NCBI GenBank assembly: GCA_045110675.1
Contig: JBGCGJ010000046.1
Location: forward strand, 43,574-107,573
Reading direction: 5' to 3'
Source: JBALVT01 sp045110675
GTDB lineage: Bacteria > Pseudomonadota > Gammaproteobacteria > Pseudomonadales > Halieaceae
Length of the DNA: 64,000 bases
Numbering within the stretch: the stretch's first letter is position 1; each line of letters begins with the position of its first letter. The notes under the pieces are model-generated. The model saw nothing but the letters and a program-made list of their open reading frames with translations, did no database searches and had not been told where the DNA came from. Shown piece after piece: positions 1 through 8,780 of this stretch. The translations under genes were made by a program, and so were the position numbers.

Positions 1-1
1 A

Positions 2-1021
2 GCAGAGGCCTATATTCAGGAACTTTGGTCTTCCCCCTCTCTGCTGGAAGTGACCAAGCTCTTCAGCGCCAACATGCGCACCCTGGATAGCATGGAATCG
101 AACAGAAGCTGGTTTGTTAAATTGGCTTTAAGCCTTGGACATAAACTGCAGCGCAACACCAGCAAAGGATCCAGGCAGAACATTGCAGCTCACTACGACT
201 TGGGAAACGAGTTTTTTAAGTTGTTTCTGGATTCGAAGATGATGTACTCCTCGGCACTGTTTGCGGAAAAACAGCAAACTCTGGAGTCTGCGGCAGCGGC
301 CAAGCTGCACGAAATATGCGTGCAGCTCGACTTACAAGCCGATGATCACTTGCTTGAAATCGGCACCGGCTGGGGTGGTATGGCTATATACGCAGCCAAA
401 GAATTTGGCTGCAAAGTGACGACGACGACTATCTCCGCTGAACAATATGAATATGCCTGCGCCGCAGTGAAACGCGAGGGGCTGGAAGATCAAATCACCT
501 TGTTGTGTGATGATTACAGGGATTTGAAAGGCAGTTATGACAAACTGGTTTCCATTGAGATGATCGAGGCAGTGGGGCACGAGTTTTATCAAAATTATTT
601 TGAGTGTTGCTCCAGGTTGCTAAAAGACGACGGAATTATGGTTATTCAGGCGATTACCGTTGCCGATCAGCGCTATGCCCAGGCCAAAGACTCGGTCGAT
701 TTTATCCAGCGCTATATTTTTCCTGGCGGATGCCTGCCTTCCGTGGCGGTGATTGCCGGGCATATCGCCGAGGATACCGATCTACAGATAGTCCATCTAC
801 GCGATATTACCCAGGATTATGCACTAACGCTTGCGCATTGGCGGGAGCGCTTTATGGAAAGGCTGGAAGAGGTCCAGAAAATGGGATTTGACCAGCAGTT
901 TATCCGCATGTGGGAGTTCTATTTGTGCTATTGCGAGGGTGGTTTTTCTCAGCGAGTGATCGGCACTGTGCAGCTTGCCATGGCGAAACCGGGTTTTCGG
1001 TTTAAAGCGGTAGAGGCTTAG
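2..1021 (+). CDS. cfa: Cyclopropane-fatty-acyl-phospholipid synthase (5' end missing)
   Basis: SAM-dependent methyltransferase that adds a methylene bridge across the double bond of membrane phospholipid acyl chains. The reading frame is open from the first bases of the window, so the start lies upstream; an internal GTG at 50 is unlikely to be the true start. Visible are the SAM-binding loop LLEIGTGWGG, the SIEMIEAVGHEF stretch and YIFPGGCLPS, all typical of the CFA/mycolic-acid synthase family. About 340 residues are present, against roughly 380-420 for full proteins. The next gene starts 6 bp downstream. Together with the MerR gene it suggests a stress- or light-regulated membrane modification locus (inference). 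Confidence 0.93.
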   Translation, partial: AEAYIQELWSSPSLLEVTKLFSANMRTLDSMESNRSWFVKLALSLGHKLQRNTSKGSRQNIAAHYDLGNEFFKLFLDSKMMYSSALFAEKQQTLESAAAAKLHEICVQLDLQADDHLLEIGTGWGGMAIYAAKEFGCKVTTTTISAEQYEYACAAVKREGLEDQITLLCDDYRDLKGSYDKLVSIEMIEAVGHEFYQNYFECCSRLLKDDGIMVIQAITVADQRYAQAKDSVDFIQRYIFPGGCLPSVAVIAGHIAEDTDLQIVHLRDITQDYALTLAHWRERFMERLEEVQKMGFDQQFIRMWEFYLCYCEGGFSQRVIGTVQLAMAKPGFRFKAVEA

Positions 1022-1027
1022 CGTGAT

Positions 1028-1720
1028 ATGAAGCAAAGTGGTGTTCGAATCAGATGCGCATCGGCAGTGGCACTCGCAATGTTTCAAATACCGCTTTTGA
1101 GTTTCCCAGCCTTCGCAGATGATTTGTCACTCTATGTCGTTGGTACAGCTTATGACCGCGACAGCAAAGAGTTGCTCTATACGGAATACCATTACTGCTC
1201 AGCTGATGCTCTGCAATGCAAGGTTGAGTACAAGGACGACTCGAGTAAACCGATTACCCATAAAGTACTTGATTACCGGGGCGGCCTTAACAGTCCAGAG
1301 CTGTTTGTGAAGGCCTATCGAGAGGAGGAGGAACAGAGATTTTCCGCCAGTGATATTGAGGAGTTGGTGGTCGACGCTGGTTTCGATAATTTCGTCCGCA
1401 GTCGCTGGCAAGAGCTGGTGGACGGTTTAGCGGTCAAATTTTCGTTTCAGCCCTTGGGCTTTGACAAGCCCCTACTCATGCGTGCTTCCGAACGCAAGGC
1501 TGATCGCAAGCGACCCGACGAATCGTGTCTCGAGGCGGAACTGTGTTTAACCGTGCAGGTAGATTCCTGGTTGTTGGGCCTGATCGCAAAGCCCATCGAG
1601 TTGGTCTATTCTAGGGAAACCCGGCGACTGTTGAGTTTTAGTGGGGTGAGTAATATTAAAGGGACCCGGGGCGAATCCCTATATGTTGATATAAGTTATC
1701 GTTATTCCTCGGACGGTTGA
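1028..1720 (+). CDS. Secreted hypothetical protein after cfa
   Basis: A 230-residue protein I cannot assign to a family. The first ~30 residues form a signal peptide: a basic start, a hydrophobic stretch (VALAMFQIPLLSFPAFA) and a likely cut before DDLSLY, so the product should be periplasmic. The mature part is charged and contains four Cys (CSADALQC and CLEAELC), which could form two disulfides. It starts 6 bp after the cfa stop, so it is probably cotranscribed with cfa. Its 3' end overlaps the 3' end of the convergent MerR gene by 19 bp. Confidence 0.75.
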   Translation: MKQSGVRIRCASAVALAMFQIPLLSFPAFADDLSLYVVGTAYDRDSKELLYTEYHYCSADALQCKVEYKDDSSKPITHKVLDYRGGLNSPELFVKAYREEEEQRFSASDIEELVVDAGFDNFVRSRWQELVDGLAVKFSFQPLGFDKPLLMRASERKADRKRPDESCLEAELCLTVQVDSWLLGLIAKPIELVYSRETRRLLSFSGVSNIKGTRGESLYVDISYRYSSDG

Positions 1721-2658
1721 TCCAGTACCGCGCCCATGGCTTTTTCCATCAACCATCTTGCTTGATTCGTGTAGGCAAAGACACAGCTTTGTACCGCGGC
1801 GTCCTGCCAGTTTTGAACATCACCCTGAGCGGCGAGATCTTCGAATTGTGACAACGCCTGAATCAGTTTCGATAATTGCTGCGTCGTCGCAACGCTTCCA
1901 TTGACAGCTCTCGCTTGCGCGAGCGACAGATCGCTGTCTGAGAACTGCTTGGGTTTGGCATTGGCCAGGTCTCCGGCATTGGTATCTCCCGAACGCCTGT
2001 GAAATTCGGTGACGTAGTGATTGATCTTGGCCCCCAAGTCTGCCGACTGTGGAGGCATTGCCATCAATTCAATATTATCTCTCCCAGTGTCACCTGGCAG
2101 AGATGTGCCTCCCTCACCGTGGCAAACGCAGATCTGTGTGGCTTGGGTGATCGATTGCAAGGCGTTAATCTTATCGAAGGTCTGCTCAGTGATCTCCGGA
2201 AATTCGAGAACCAGCGCGTCAAAATGTCCGATTCCCTCAAGCGCTATATCCAACACCGCGTCAACAGATTGTCTCGCGATGTAGGCACTGACGTTGGCAA
2301 TACAGCCCGGGTGACCGTCCAGCCAATGGGCCAACGATTCTCCAGCAAACAATACCCTGGGCTTTGGCGCGGGCAATACTCCGGCGCCATTTTTGTTGGC
2401 TCTGTGGAACATCATTTCCAGGGTCTTTCTATCCCGTTTGGCAATATCGCCAATGCGAGTGCCCTGATCTCGAAGCGCGGCGACGATTTGCAGATGCTCC
2501 AAATCGGACTGTGTATACTCCCTGCGACCTCCGGGTGACTTGCCGCTGGCGCCTAAACCGTATCGTCGCTCCCAAACTCGCAGTGTGTCAGCTTTTATCC
2601 CGCTTAGCCTGGACACGGTGCCAATGCTGTAAAGGGGACGAGTTTCCAAGTTTTGCAT
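1702..2658 (-). CDS. MerR-family transcriptional regulator (LitR/CarH-like context)
   Basis: A 318-residue regulator. Residues ~10-80 are a MerR winged helix-turn-helix: YSIGTVSRLSGIKADTLRVW, then ERRYGL and a GGRREYTQSDLEHLQ stretch. The long C-terminal part occupies the place of the B12-binding domain of CarH/LitR photoreceptors, but I do not see the cobalamin-ligand motif ExxH or DxHxxG, so it may be a B12-independent relative. The gene is divergent from the SRPBCC-SDR gene and converges on cfa. LitR-type MerR proteins next to cfa and SDR genes are known from light-inducible loci in pseudomonads and vibrios; the assignment here rests on that context. Three 10-bp-phased repeats lie just upstream. 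Confidence 0.85.
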   Translation of the reverse strand: MQNLETRPLYSIGTVSRLSGIKADTLRVWERRYGLGASGKSPGGRREYTQSDLEHLQIVAALRDQGTRIGDIAKRDRKTLEMMFHRANKNGAGVLPAPKPRVLFAGESLAHWLDGHPGCIANVSAYIARQSVDAVLDIALEGIGHFDALVLEFPEITEQTFDKINALQSITQATQICVCHGEGGTSLPGDTGRDNIELMAMPPQSADLGAKINHYVTEFHRRSGDTNAGDLANAKPKQFSDSDLSLAQARAVNGSVATTQQLSKLIQALSQFEDLAAQGDVQNWQDAAVQSCVFAYTNQARWLMEKAMGAVLDQPSEE

Positions 2659-2670
2659 ACAAATCTACCT

Positions 2671-2697
2671 AGTATATTTTGGTATCAATCAGTATAC
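2671..2697. promoter_or_regulatory. Three 10-bp-phased direct repeats upstream of the merR gene
   Basis: On the plus strand the pentamer GTATA, GTATC, GTATA occurs at 2672, 2682 and 2692, exactly 10 bp apart (minus-strand reading ATACT, ATACC, ATACT). They begin 14 bp from the MerR start codon and face the divergent SDR gene. CarH-type MerR proteins bind three similarly phased direct repeats as a tetramer, so this is a plausible autoregulatory operator. The role is inferred; the repeats are read directly. Confidence 0.5.
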
Positions 2698-2827
2698 GCA
2701 TCGATTTGAATATTGGATTTATAATCGGCCCTGGTAGAGCAATATTTTGGGCTTTGCTCTCGCTATGTGAGCCAAACGCCTCAATGGAGCGTATTAACTC
2801 CAAATTCAGATCTCAGGAAGCTCGAAA

Positions 2828-4234
2828 ATGACGGTTTTAGTAGAAAAGATCGATGTCGCCAGGCCCGTTGAAGAGGCGTTCGCCTATGTCAGTGATTTCA
2901 CCACTACGTTGGAGTGGGACGCTACGGTAACCCAGGCCGTGAAACTGACGCCTGGCAGCATTGCAATAGGAACGGAATTTGAAGTGGTGTGTGCTCTGCC
3001 AGTGGGCAGTGTCACGATTGTATATAAGGTCACTGATCTCAAAGCGAATAAACTGATTGAACTTAGCGGTAGCTGCAAGTTTTTTGATATTCTCGATACC
3101 ATACGTTTTTCGCCTTCTGATCGGGGTACAAAAATTGAATACCGCGCAGAGTTTACCTTCCCGTCCATAGCGAAACCTTTTGTGTCTCTGTCCCAAAGTA
3201 GCTTGGATAAAATGGGTCGCGAATCTCTGGCGGGCTTGAAGTCAGCTTTGGATGACAATTTCCCGGCACCCACCACGTCAACACTCACCCGCCGCGCCGA
3301 TCAACTGCTGCTTCCCGGTATCAGTATGTTTTCCCGGCTGGGTTACAAACTTGGCCGCAAACACTTTAATCCCGTCTCGGCCAATGTCAGGGGTAAGCAC
3401 ATGGTGGTGACCGGCGCGACAGCGGGGCTGGGTTTTAGCACCGCGCAGGAACTCGCCAGGCGGGGCGCGCAGCTTACCTTGGTTGTTCGGGATGAGAAAA
3501 AGGCGAAGTCCACCGTGGCTGAGCTCATCCGTGAGACAGGCAACACCGAGATAGACTATGAACTGGCTGATTTGAGCTTAATGTCAGACGTGGACGCTTT
3601 GGTATCCCGAATGCTTAAACGCGGCCAAGCCGTGGATGTATTGATCAATAATGCTGGGGCGCTGTTTAATCCTCGCCAGGAAACCAGTGAGGGTCTGGAG
3701 AAAAGCTACGCACTGTTGCTTCTAAGCCCTTATCGATTAACCGAAGGGCTGAAGCCACTACTGCTAAAAGCCTCAGCGCCAAGGGTTATCAATGTAGTGT
3801 CAGGTGGTATGTACTCACAGAAACTGGAGGTGGAGGCTCTTGCCAATGCCGGTTCGGAGAAATACTCGGGCAGTGTTGCCTATGCCAAACAAAAGCGTGC
3901 GCTAATGGTGCTCACTCAAGAGTGGGCAAAAGACTGGGCAGAGGAGGGTATAGTAGTCAATGCAATGCATCCAGGGTGGGCTGATACTCCCGGCGTGCAA
4001 GATGCGCTGCCGGTCTTTCGCAAAGTAACCAAGAGTGTTCTGCGCTCGGCAAGCGAAGGTGCGGATACCATTGTCTGGCTTGCGGTGGCTTCAGAAGCTG
4101 CGGCGGTTAGTGGCGAGCTATTTCTGGACCGTGAAGTGCGACCTGCTCATCTGCTGAGGAAAACCCGAGATTCGGAGGGTGAGCGGGACAAGTTGCTTAA
4201 GCTGTTGTCCGAGTTTTCCAGCGTAGCGGCTTAG
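2828..4234 (+). CDS. SRPBCC-SDR fusion protein (DHRS12-like)
   Basis: A 468-residue two-domain protein. Residues 1-~145 match the SRPBCC/polyketide-cyclase ligand-binding fold (start VEKIDVARPVEEAFAYVSD). Residues ~188-450 are a short-chain dehydrogenase with the NAD(P) loop TGATAGLG at 195-202, an NNAG motif, and YAKQK with catalytic Tyr352 and Lys356. The same SDR subgroup includes vertebrate DHRS12. The SRPBCC part could hold a lipid or other hydrophobic substrate for the reductase, but that is inference. The ATG has an AGGAAG ribosome site. It is divergent from the MerR gene, which probably controls it. Confidence 0.88.
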   Translation: MTVLVEKIDVARPVEEAFAYVSDFTTTLEWDATVTQAVKLTPGSIAIGTEFEVVCALPVGSVTIVYKVTDLKANKLIELSGSCKFFDILDTIRFSPSDRGTKIEYRAEFTFPSIAKPFVSLSQSSLDKMGRESLAGLKSALDDNFPAPTTSTLTRRADQLLLPGISMFSRLGYKLGRKHFNPVSANVRGKHMVVTGATAGLGFSTAQELARRGAQLTLVVRDEKKAKSTVAELIRETGNTEIDYELADLSLMSDVDALVSRMLKRGQAVDVLINNAGALFNPRQETSEGLEKSYALLLLSPYRLTEGLKPLLLKASAPRVINVVSGGMYSQKLEVEALANAGSEKYSGSVAYAKQKRALMVLTQEWAKDWAEEGIVVNAMHPGWADTPGVQDALPVFRKVTKSVLRSASEGADTIVWLAVASEAAAVSGELFLDREVRPAHLLRKTRDSEGERDKLLKLLSEFSSVAA

Positions 4235-4365
4235 CTACCTATTACTTCCATTGGGCTGATTGGCGGAGAGGAGGCGTGAGGTTGGTTCCGTGCATGCCTT
4301 TCAAGGGAGCTTAAATTAGTCCATTATCTCGTTGTCATTTGTCCATTCTGTCGAGTTAAAAAATT

Positions 4366-5538
4366 ATGAGTAAGCAAAGAGATTTAGGCATCGTCGTCTA
4401 CGGTGCCACCGGGTTCACTGGCCGCCTGGTCGCCGAGTATCTAAACAAACACTACGGCGTCAATGGTGATGTCAATTGGGCGATGGCGGGACGCAGCCAG
4501 TCAAAACTTGAATCAGTGCGAGACGAACTGGGTATAGACCCCGCCGTGGAGCTTGTAGTCGCAGATGCCAGCGACACTGCGTCCTTACACAGCATGGTTG
4601 AACGGGCACATGTCGTGCTCACGACAGTGGGCCCCTACCAACATTACGGCAATGAGTTGGTGGCCGCTTGCGCTTCCGCTGGAACCGATTATGTTGATCT
4701 GTGCGGCGAGCCTACCTGGATGCACAGCATGATTGCGACCCATTCAGATGCGGCGAAAGCCAGTGGCGCACGAATAGTATTTTCCTGCGGCTTTGATTCA
4801 GTGCCGTTTGACCTTGGGGTTTTCTTTTTACAACAAGCTGCCCAGGAGCGTTTCGGCAAGCCACTGTCCAGAGTGAGAGGGCGAGTACGCTCTATGAATG
4901 GCACTTGGTCCGGAGGAACCCTGGCAAGTGCCCGCGCCACGATGGAGGCGGCGGGCAAACATGCGGACCTCATTAATGTGTTGGTCAATCCTTTCTCTCT
5001 CTCGGACGGGTTTCAAGGTCCTGAACAACCCGATGGCAGCAAGACCGCCTACGACGAGGTTGTTAAAAGCTGGGTCGCTCCCTTTATGATGGCTGTGATC
5101 AATACCAAAAATATACATCGGTCAAACTACTTACTGGGTCATCCCTATGGAGAAGACTTTGCCTACGATGAAATGATTATGACCGGTGTTGGCGATGCGG
5201 GGGAAGCCATGGCCAAGGCGGTAAGCGAAGATACATCAATGATGACTGATACTACGGCGCCTGGGGAAGGCCCTTCACTGGAGCAGCGTGAATCTGGCTC
5301 CTTCGATCTGTTGTTCGCTGGTGAGACTGCGGATGGTGATGTATTGTGCGCGTCGGTTACCGGCGACAAAGATCCCGGCTATGGCTCGACGTGCGGAATG
5401 ATCGCAGAGAGCGCCGTCGCTCTGTTGCTCAACGGCGATGCTGCCGGTGGTGGTATCTGGACGCCGGCCCCGGCGATGGGCTCGTTGCTGATAGATCGGC
5501 TGGAAGCCAAAGCCGGATTGAAGTTTTCACTGGAGTAG
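4366..5538 (+). CDS. Saccharopine-dehydrogenase-like trans-acting enoyl reductase family protein
   Basis: A 390-residue NAD(P)-binding oxidoreductase. The N-terminus has the Rossmann loop VVYGATGFTGRLVAEYL and the family signatures TTVGPYQHYG, DYVDLCGE and SCGFDSVPFDLG. These place it with saccharopine-dehydrogenase-like proteins that include mycobacterial trans-acting enoyl reductases (Rv2449c/Rv2953 type), which reduce lipid double bonds. It is not a lysine-pathway enzyme. The substrate is unknown; location next to lipid-modifying genes fits a role in lipid metabolism. Confidence 0.88.
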   Translation: MSKQRDLGIVVYGATGFTGRLVAEYLNKHYGVNGDVNWAMAGRSQSKLESVRDELGIDPAVELVVADASDTASLHSMVERAHVVLTTVGPYQHYGNELVAACASAGTDYVDLCGEPTWMHSMIATHSDAAKASGARIVFSCGFDSVPFDLGVFFLQQAAQERFGKPLSRVRGRVRSMNGTWSGGTLASARATMEAAGKHADLINVLVNPFSLSDGFQGPEQPDGSKTAYDEVVKSWVAPFMMAVINTKNIHRSNYLLGHPYGEDFAYDEMIMTGVGDAGEAMAKAVSEDTSMMTDTTAPGEGPSLEQRESGSFDLLFAGETADGDVLCASVTGDKDPGYGSTCGMIAESAVALLLNGDAAGGGIWTPAPAMGSLLIDRLEAKAGLKFSLE

Positions 5539-5558
5539 GCGTTCCCCCTTTGAGAAAT

Positions 5559-6728
5559 TTACCTAGCGGGGAGGTTTTTCATCAGAAAGCGCATTGTGTT
5601 TTCGCCCATCACTGCGCGAATCTCCTCTTCACTAAACCCCTGGCTTAACATCTCCTGGGTGAGCGCAGAAAGCTCCGACGTGTCCAGCGGGGTGGCGACG
5701 CTACCATCAAAGTCTGATCCCAAGGCAACGTGTTCCATGCCCACCAAATTGATACCGTAGCGTATCGCCTTGACGATTCCTGGCAAGGTCGCTGTACAAA
5801 TCGCCGCGTCCCAATAGCCAACACCAATTAAGCCGCCGTTATTGGCTATAGCTATCATCAAATCGTCAGAAATATTGCGCGGAGATTGGCAGTTCCCATA
5901 GAACCCAGTGTGACTGACAATTAGAGGCCTCTGCGTTCTCTTTAACACGTCTTTAACAACAGCGGGGGAGGAGTGTGAGACATCAATCATCACTCCTAGC
6001 CGTAGCATTTCATCGACCGCTTGTTCGCCAAAAAGGGAGAGACCGGCTTCACTTTGGCCGTGTAGTGATCCGCCAAGCTTATTATCGAAAAAATGTTGTA
6101 AGCTCATCATCCTGAAGCCAGCGCTGAACAGACGCTCGATATTTTCCAGTTCTCCATCCAGCGCATGGGAACCTTCTGTCCCCAATAGTCCACCAACAAC
6201 GGGCTCGCCGCTGCTGCGGCGCTCCAGAAGACGTGCCAAATCAGCGGAGCTATAGACCATCTGAAACTGTTCGGGGGCGCGTTCCTGCAGTGACTTGAGT
6301 TTTTCCGCCTGATACAAGGCTCTGGCTGCGAGGCTGTTCCAGGTCGCCCTGGGCCAGGACTGTATAAAGGCCACCAGAGTGATATTGTCGAAGGCATCCT
6401 CAGAGTTTTTCTCATAGTTTTGACCCCGAGGAGAGCGCGTGACCGTGGTAAACATTTGCAGTGCCAGGTTACCTTCGCGCATACGTGGTATATCGACGTG
6501 TCCTCGAGTTCCGCGTTCCAGTAAGTCGCGTTTCCACAGCGTGCTGTCGCTGTGGAGGTCGGCTATCGCTAATGAGTCATGAAGTTTCTGAGCCTCGCCC
6601 GACACCTCGTAGGAATCGTGCGGCAAGACAATATTCATCTGACTTTCGAGTATGGCCGGTGCCAGCCATAGCACCAAGAACCCAAACGCCAGGACTATTA
6701 CTGTGGTTAGCATCATTTTCTTTTTCAT
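5559..6728 (-). CDS. Membrane dipeptidase, peptidase family M19
   Basis: A zinc-dependent dipeptidase of the renal dipeptidase family. The N-terminal MKKKMMLTTVIVLAFGFLVL segment is a membrane anchor or uncleaved signal, placing the enzyme on the periplasmic side. Family motifs are ADLHSDST (metal HxD), GTEGSHAL, VSHTGFYG and LGSDFDG. I chose ATG at 6728 rather than GTG at 6737 because GGAG lies 8 nt before the ATG and would abut the GTG. The protein is then 389 residues, usual for the family. M19 enzymes accept dipeptides with a C-terminal D-residue, which may matter given the D-amino-acid operon later in the window. It is divergent from the DUF885 gene. Confidence 0.92.
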   Translation of the reverse strand: MKKKMMLTTVIVLAFGFLVLWLAPAILESQMNIVLPHDSYEVSGEAQKLHDSLAIADLHSDSTLWKRDLLERGTRGHVDIPRMREGNLALQMFTTVTRSPRGQNYEKNSEDAFDNITLVAFIQSWPRATWNSLAARALYQAEKLKSLQERAPEQFQMVYSSADLARLLERRSSGEPVVGGLLGTEGSHALDGELENIERLFSAGFRMMSLQHFFDNKLGGSLHGQSEAGLSLFGEQAVDEMLRLGVMIDVSHSSPAVVKDVLKRTQRPLIVSHTGFYGNCQSPRNISDDLMIAIANNGGLIGVGYWDAAICTATLPGIVKAIRYGINLVGMEHVALGSDFDGSVATPLDTSELSALTQEMLSQGFSEEEIRAVMGENTMRFLMKNLPAR

Positions 6729-6828
6729 TATTATCACTCCTCACCTTGAGGATTATGAGGATACGAGTGCAATGCATCCTTGTATAGTCCGAGGGCGGAT
6801 ATACGCCGACAGGAATCACCTTTTATCT

Positions 6829-6857
6829 TTGAATTCATTGCTTATACTGTTTACTAT
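6829..6857 (+). promoter_or_regulatory. Candidate sigma-70 promoter for the DUF885 gene
   Basis: TTGAAT (6829-6834), exactly 17 bp, then TACTAT (6852-6857), 28 bp upstream of the ATG at 6886. Hexamers and spacing fit a sigma-70 promoter; the assignment is by motif only. Confidence 0.45.
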
Positions 6858-6885
6858 GCCGCCTTTTAAAATATGGGGTTAGCGT

Positions 6886-8619
6886 ATGAAACTCTTCCTT
6901 AAAGTATGGATTCCAATCGCAGCTACCTTGTTGTCGGCATTGGCACGGGCGGACTGGATTGAGGACAGTGACGTGTATGCCCGGGAAGTACTGGAAGCCC
7001 AGGGGACTTTCGCTCCGGAATACGTATCGCAGCATGGCATGACTCAGTTTGACTCTGAAGTTGTCGATTTAAACCCCGAGGTTTTTGAACGCTATCTGGC
7101 GGTTTCTTCCAAGCTCCAGTCCAAGCTACGGAAGAGTCTTGAAGGCGAGAAAAACAACAAGGTTCGCCAGGATTTGGAGATTCTGCTTCAGTCTCTTGCG
7201 GATGGCGATGAATCGCAAATACTTGCACGCAAGCATCTGATTCCTTTTTTCAATATACATAAGAGGCTGTTCCGCAGCTTTAATGCGCTATTAGACCCGC
7301 GAAATGAAAACGCGAGGTATCCCAATGCGCTTGTACGTTTGAAAAAATACGTGGGTGCCGAACAGGGGTTTTCACCTATCACCGAGTTGGCTGTTGCCCG
7401 AACGCAGGAGCGGTTTGAAGTGGAGGGCTTGGTAGGACCTTACCGCGGCGAGTTAGAGACTGAACTTGAAAATGCGGAGCAGTATGTCGTGGGGATACGT
7501 TCGGTGTTTGAGCGCAGCGAGCTGGAAGGATGGCAGGATAATTTTGCCCTACTCGAATCGCAGTTAGCCGAATATAAAACCTGGTTGCGAGAAGTTTTGC
7601 TGCCTCGTACCAGACCAGAGAATCAACTTCCCATAGCGATCTACGCGGATAATTTGAAGAATTATGGGGTGCGTGCCACTCCAGAAGAGTTGATTAAAGA
7701 CGCGCTGTTCAATTATCAGTTCATACGCAGCGAAATGAAGGCACTGGCCTGGCAGATTGCCCAGGACAGGGGCTGGGATGACAAAAGCCTGGTATCGGTG
7801 CTGCGAGAATTAAAGAAGGAGCAGATACCCCAGGGAAAAATCCTCCAGGTTTATCAGCAGCGCCTGGCAACCATTGAAGCTATCATTCGCCGGGAAGACC
7901 TTATTTCCCTGCCGGAGCGCGATGCAAATATTCGCCTGGCGACTGCCGCCGAATCCGCAGCGACTCCCGCTCCCTTTATGAGCCCACCGCAGTTAATTAA
8001 TAATACCGGCCAATTTGGTGAATTTGTGTTAGTGCAGAGTAATCCAGCGGCGACGGGCGACGCCGTGATGGATGACTGGAGTCACTACGCCATTACCTGG
8101 GCATTGGCAGTGCATGAGGCGCGCCCTGGGCACGAGTTGCAGTTTGCCAGCTTAGTGGAGAACGGAACCTCACTCGCCCGAGCGATATTTGCCCGCAACA
8201 GCGCAAATTCTGAGGGTTGGGGGTTGTACGCAGAGTCGATAATGCACGAATTCATGCCTCCGGAGGCGCAACTGTTTAATTTGTATACTCGATTGATGCG
8301 CGCGGCCAGAATGTTTATGGACCCGATGGTGAACACCGGGAAAATGACTCACGGGCAAGCCATCCGATTCATGACAGAACAATTAGCACTCTCGCCGGCG
8401 ATGGCCGGGTCTGAAGCGGATCGCTATGCGTTCTGGGCGCCGGGCCAGGCGACCTCTTATTTCTATGGCTATATGAATTTGATGCGCTTGCGTACTGAGC
8501 TGGAGATAGCCCTCGGCGATCAATTTGACCAACGCCAATTTCACGACACCGTTCTAAAACAGGGGATACTGCCACCTGACTTGTTGCGTGAAGCGGTGCT
8601 GAACGAATTCATCAAGTAA
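6886..8619 (+). CDS. DUF885 family metallopeptidase-like secreted protein
   Basis: A 577-residue protein with a signal peptide (KVWIPIAATLLSALARA, cut before DWIED). The C-terminal half carries HEARPGH at residues 410-416 and EGWGLYAE at 443-450, the zinc-site-like pattern of the DUF885 family, which looks like a gluzincin (HExxGH variant plus a downstream Glu). The length is typical for the family. Activity is not experimentally settled for most members; peptide hydrolysis in the periplasm is the likely role. It is divergent from an M19 dipeptidase, so the two may share a promoter region and handle external peptides together. Confidence 0.9.
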   Translation: MKLFLKVWIPIAATLLSALARADWIEDSDVYAREVLEAQGTFAPEYVSQHGMTQFDSEVVDLNPEVFERYLAVSSKLQSKLRKSLEGEKNNKVRQDLEILLQSLADGDESQILARKHLIPFFNIHKRLFRSFNALLDPRNENARYPNALVRLKKYVGAEQGFSPITELAVARTQERFEVEGLVGPYRGELETELENAEQYVVGIRSVFERSELEGWQDNFALLESQLAEYKTWLREVLLPRTRPENQLPIAIYADNLKNYGVRATPEELIKDALFNYQFIRSEMKALAWQIAQDRGWDDKSLVSVLRELKKEQIPQGKILQVYQQRLATIEAIIRREDLISLPERDANIRLATAAESAATPAPFMSPPQLINNTGQFGEFVLVQSNPAATGDAVMDDWSHYAITWALAVHEARPGHELQFASLVENGTSLARAIFARNSANSEGWGLYAESIMHEFMPPEAQLFNLYTRLMRAARMFMDPMVNTGKMTHGQAIRFMTEQLALSPAMAGSEADRYAFWAPGQATSYFYGYMNLMRLRTELEIALGDQFDQRQFHDTVLKQGILPPDLLREAVLNEFIK

Positions 8620-8780
8620 TCTTACCCGCCTAGTTTATCGGTGTGATGCGACATGGCTTTGTTGCTGAGCGCATCCACACCGCATCACGTCATGGCTTTA
8701 TAGTATAGTGTGCAGCCCAAAGAACCTGCCGTCAGATCTTTCAGCAGGTATTTATCCTTCCATCTAATCAGGAACTTTCC

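Noticed and set aside
1999..2538. A 179-codon open frame on the plus strand
   Set aside because: Lies wholly inside the MerR gene in antisense; no ribosome site and no family resemblance.
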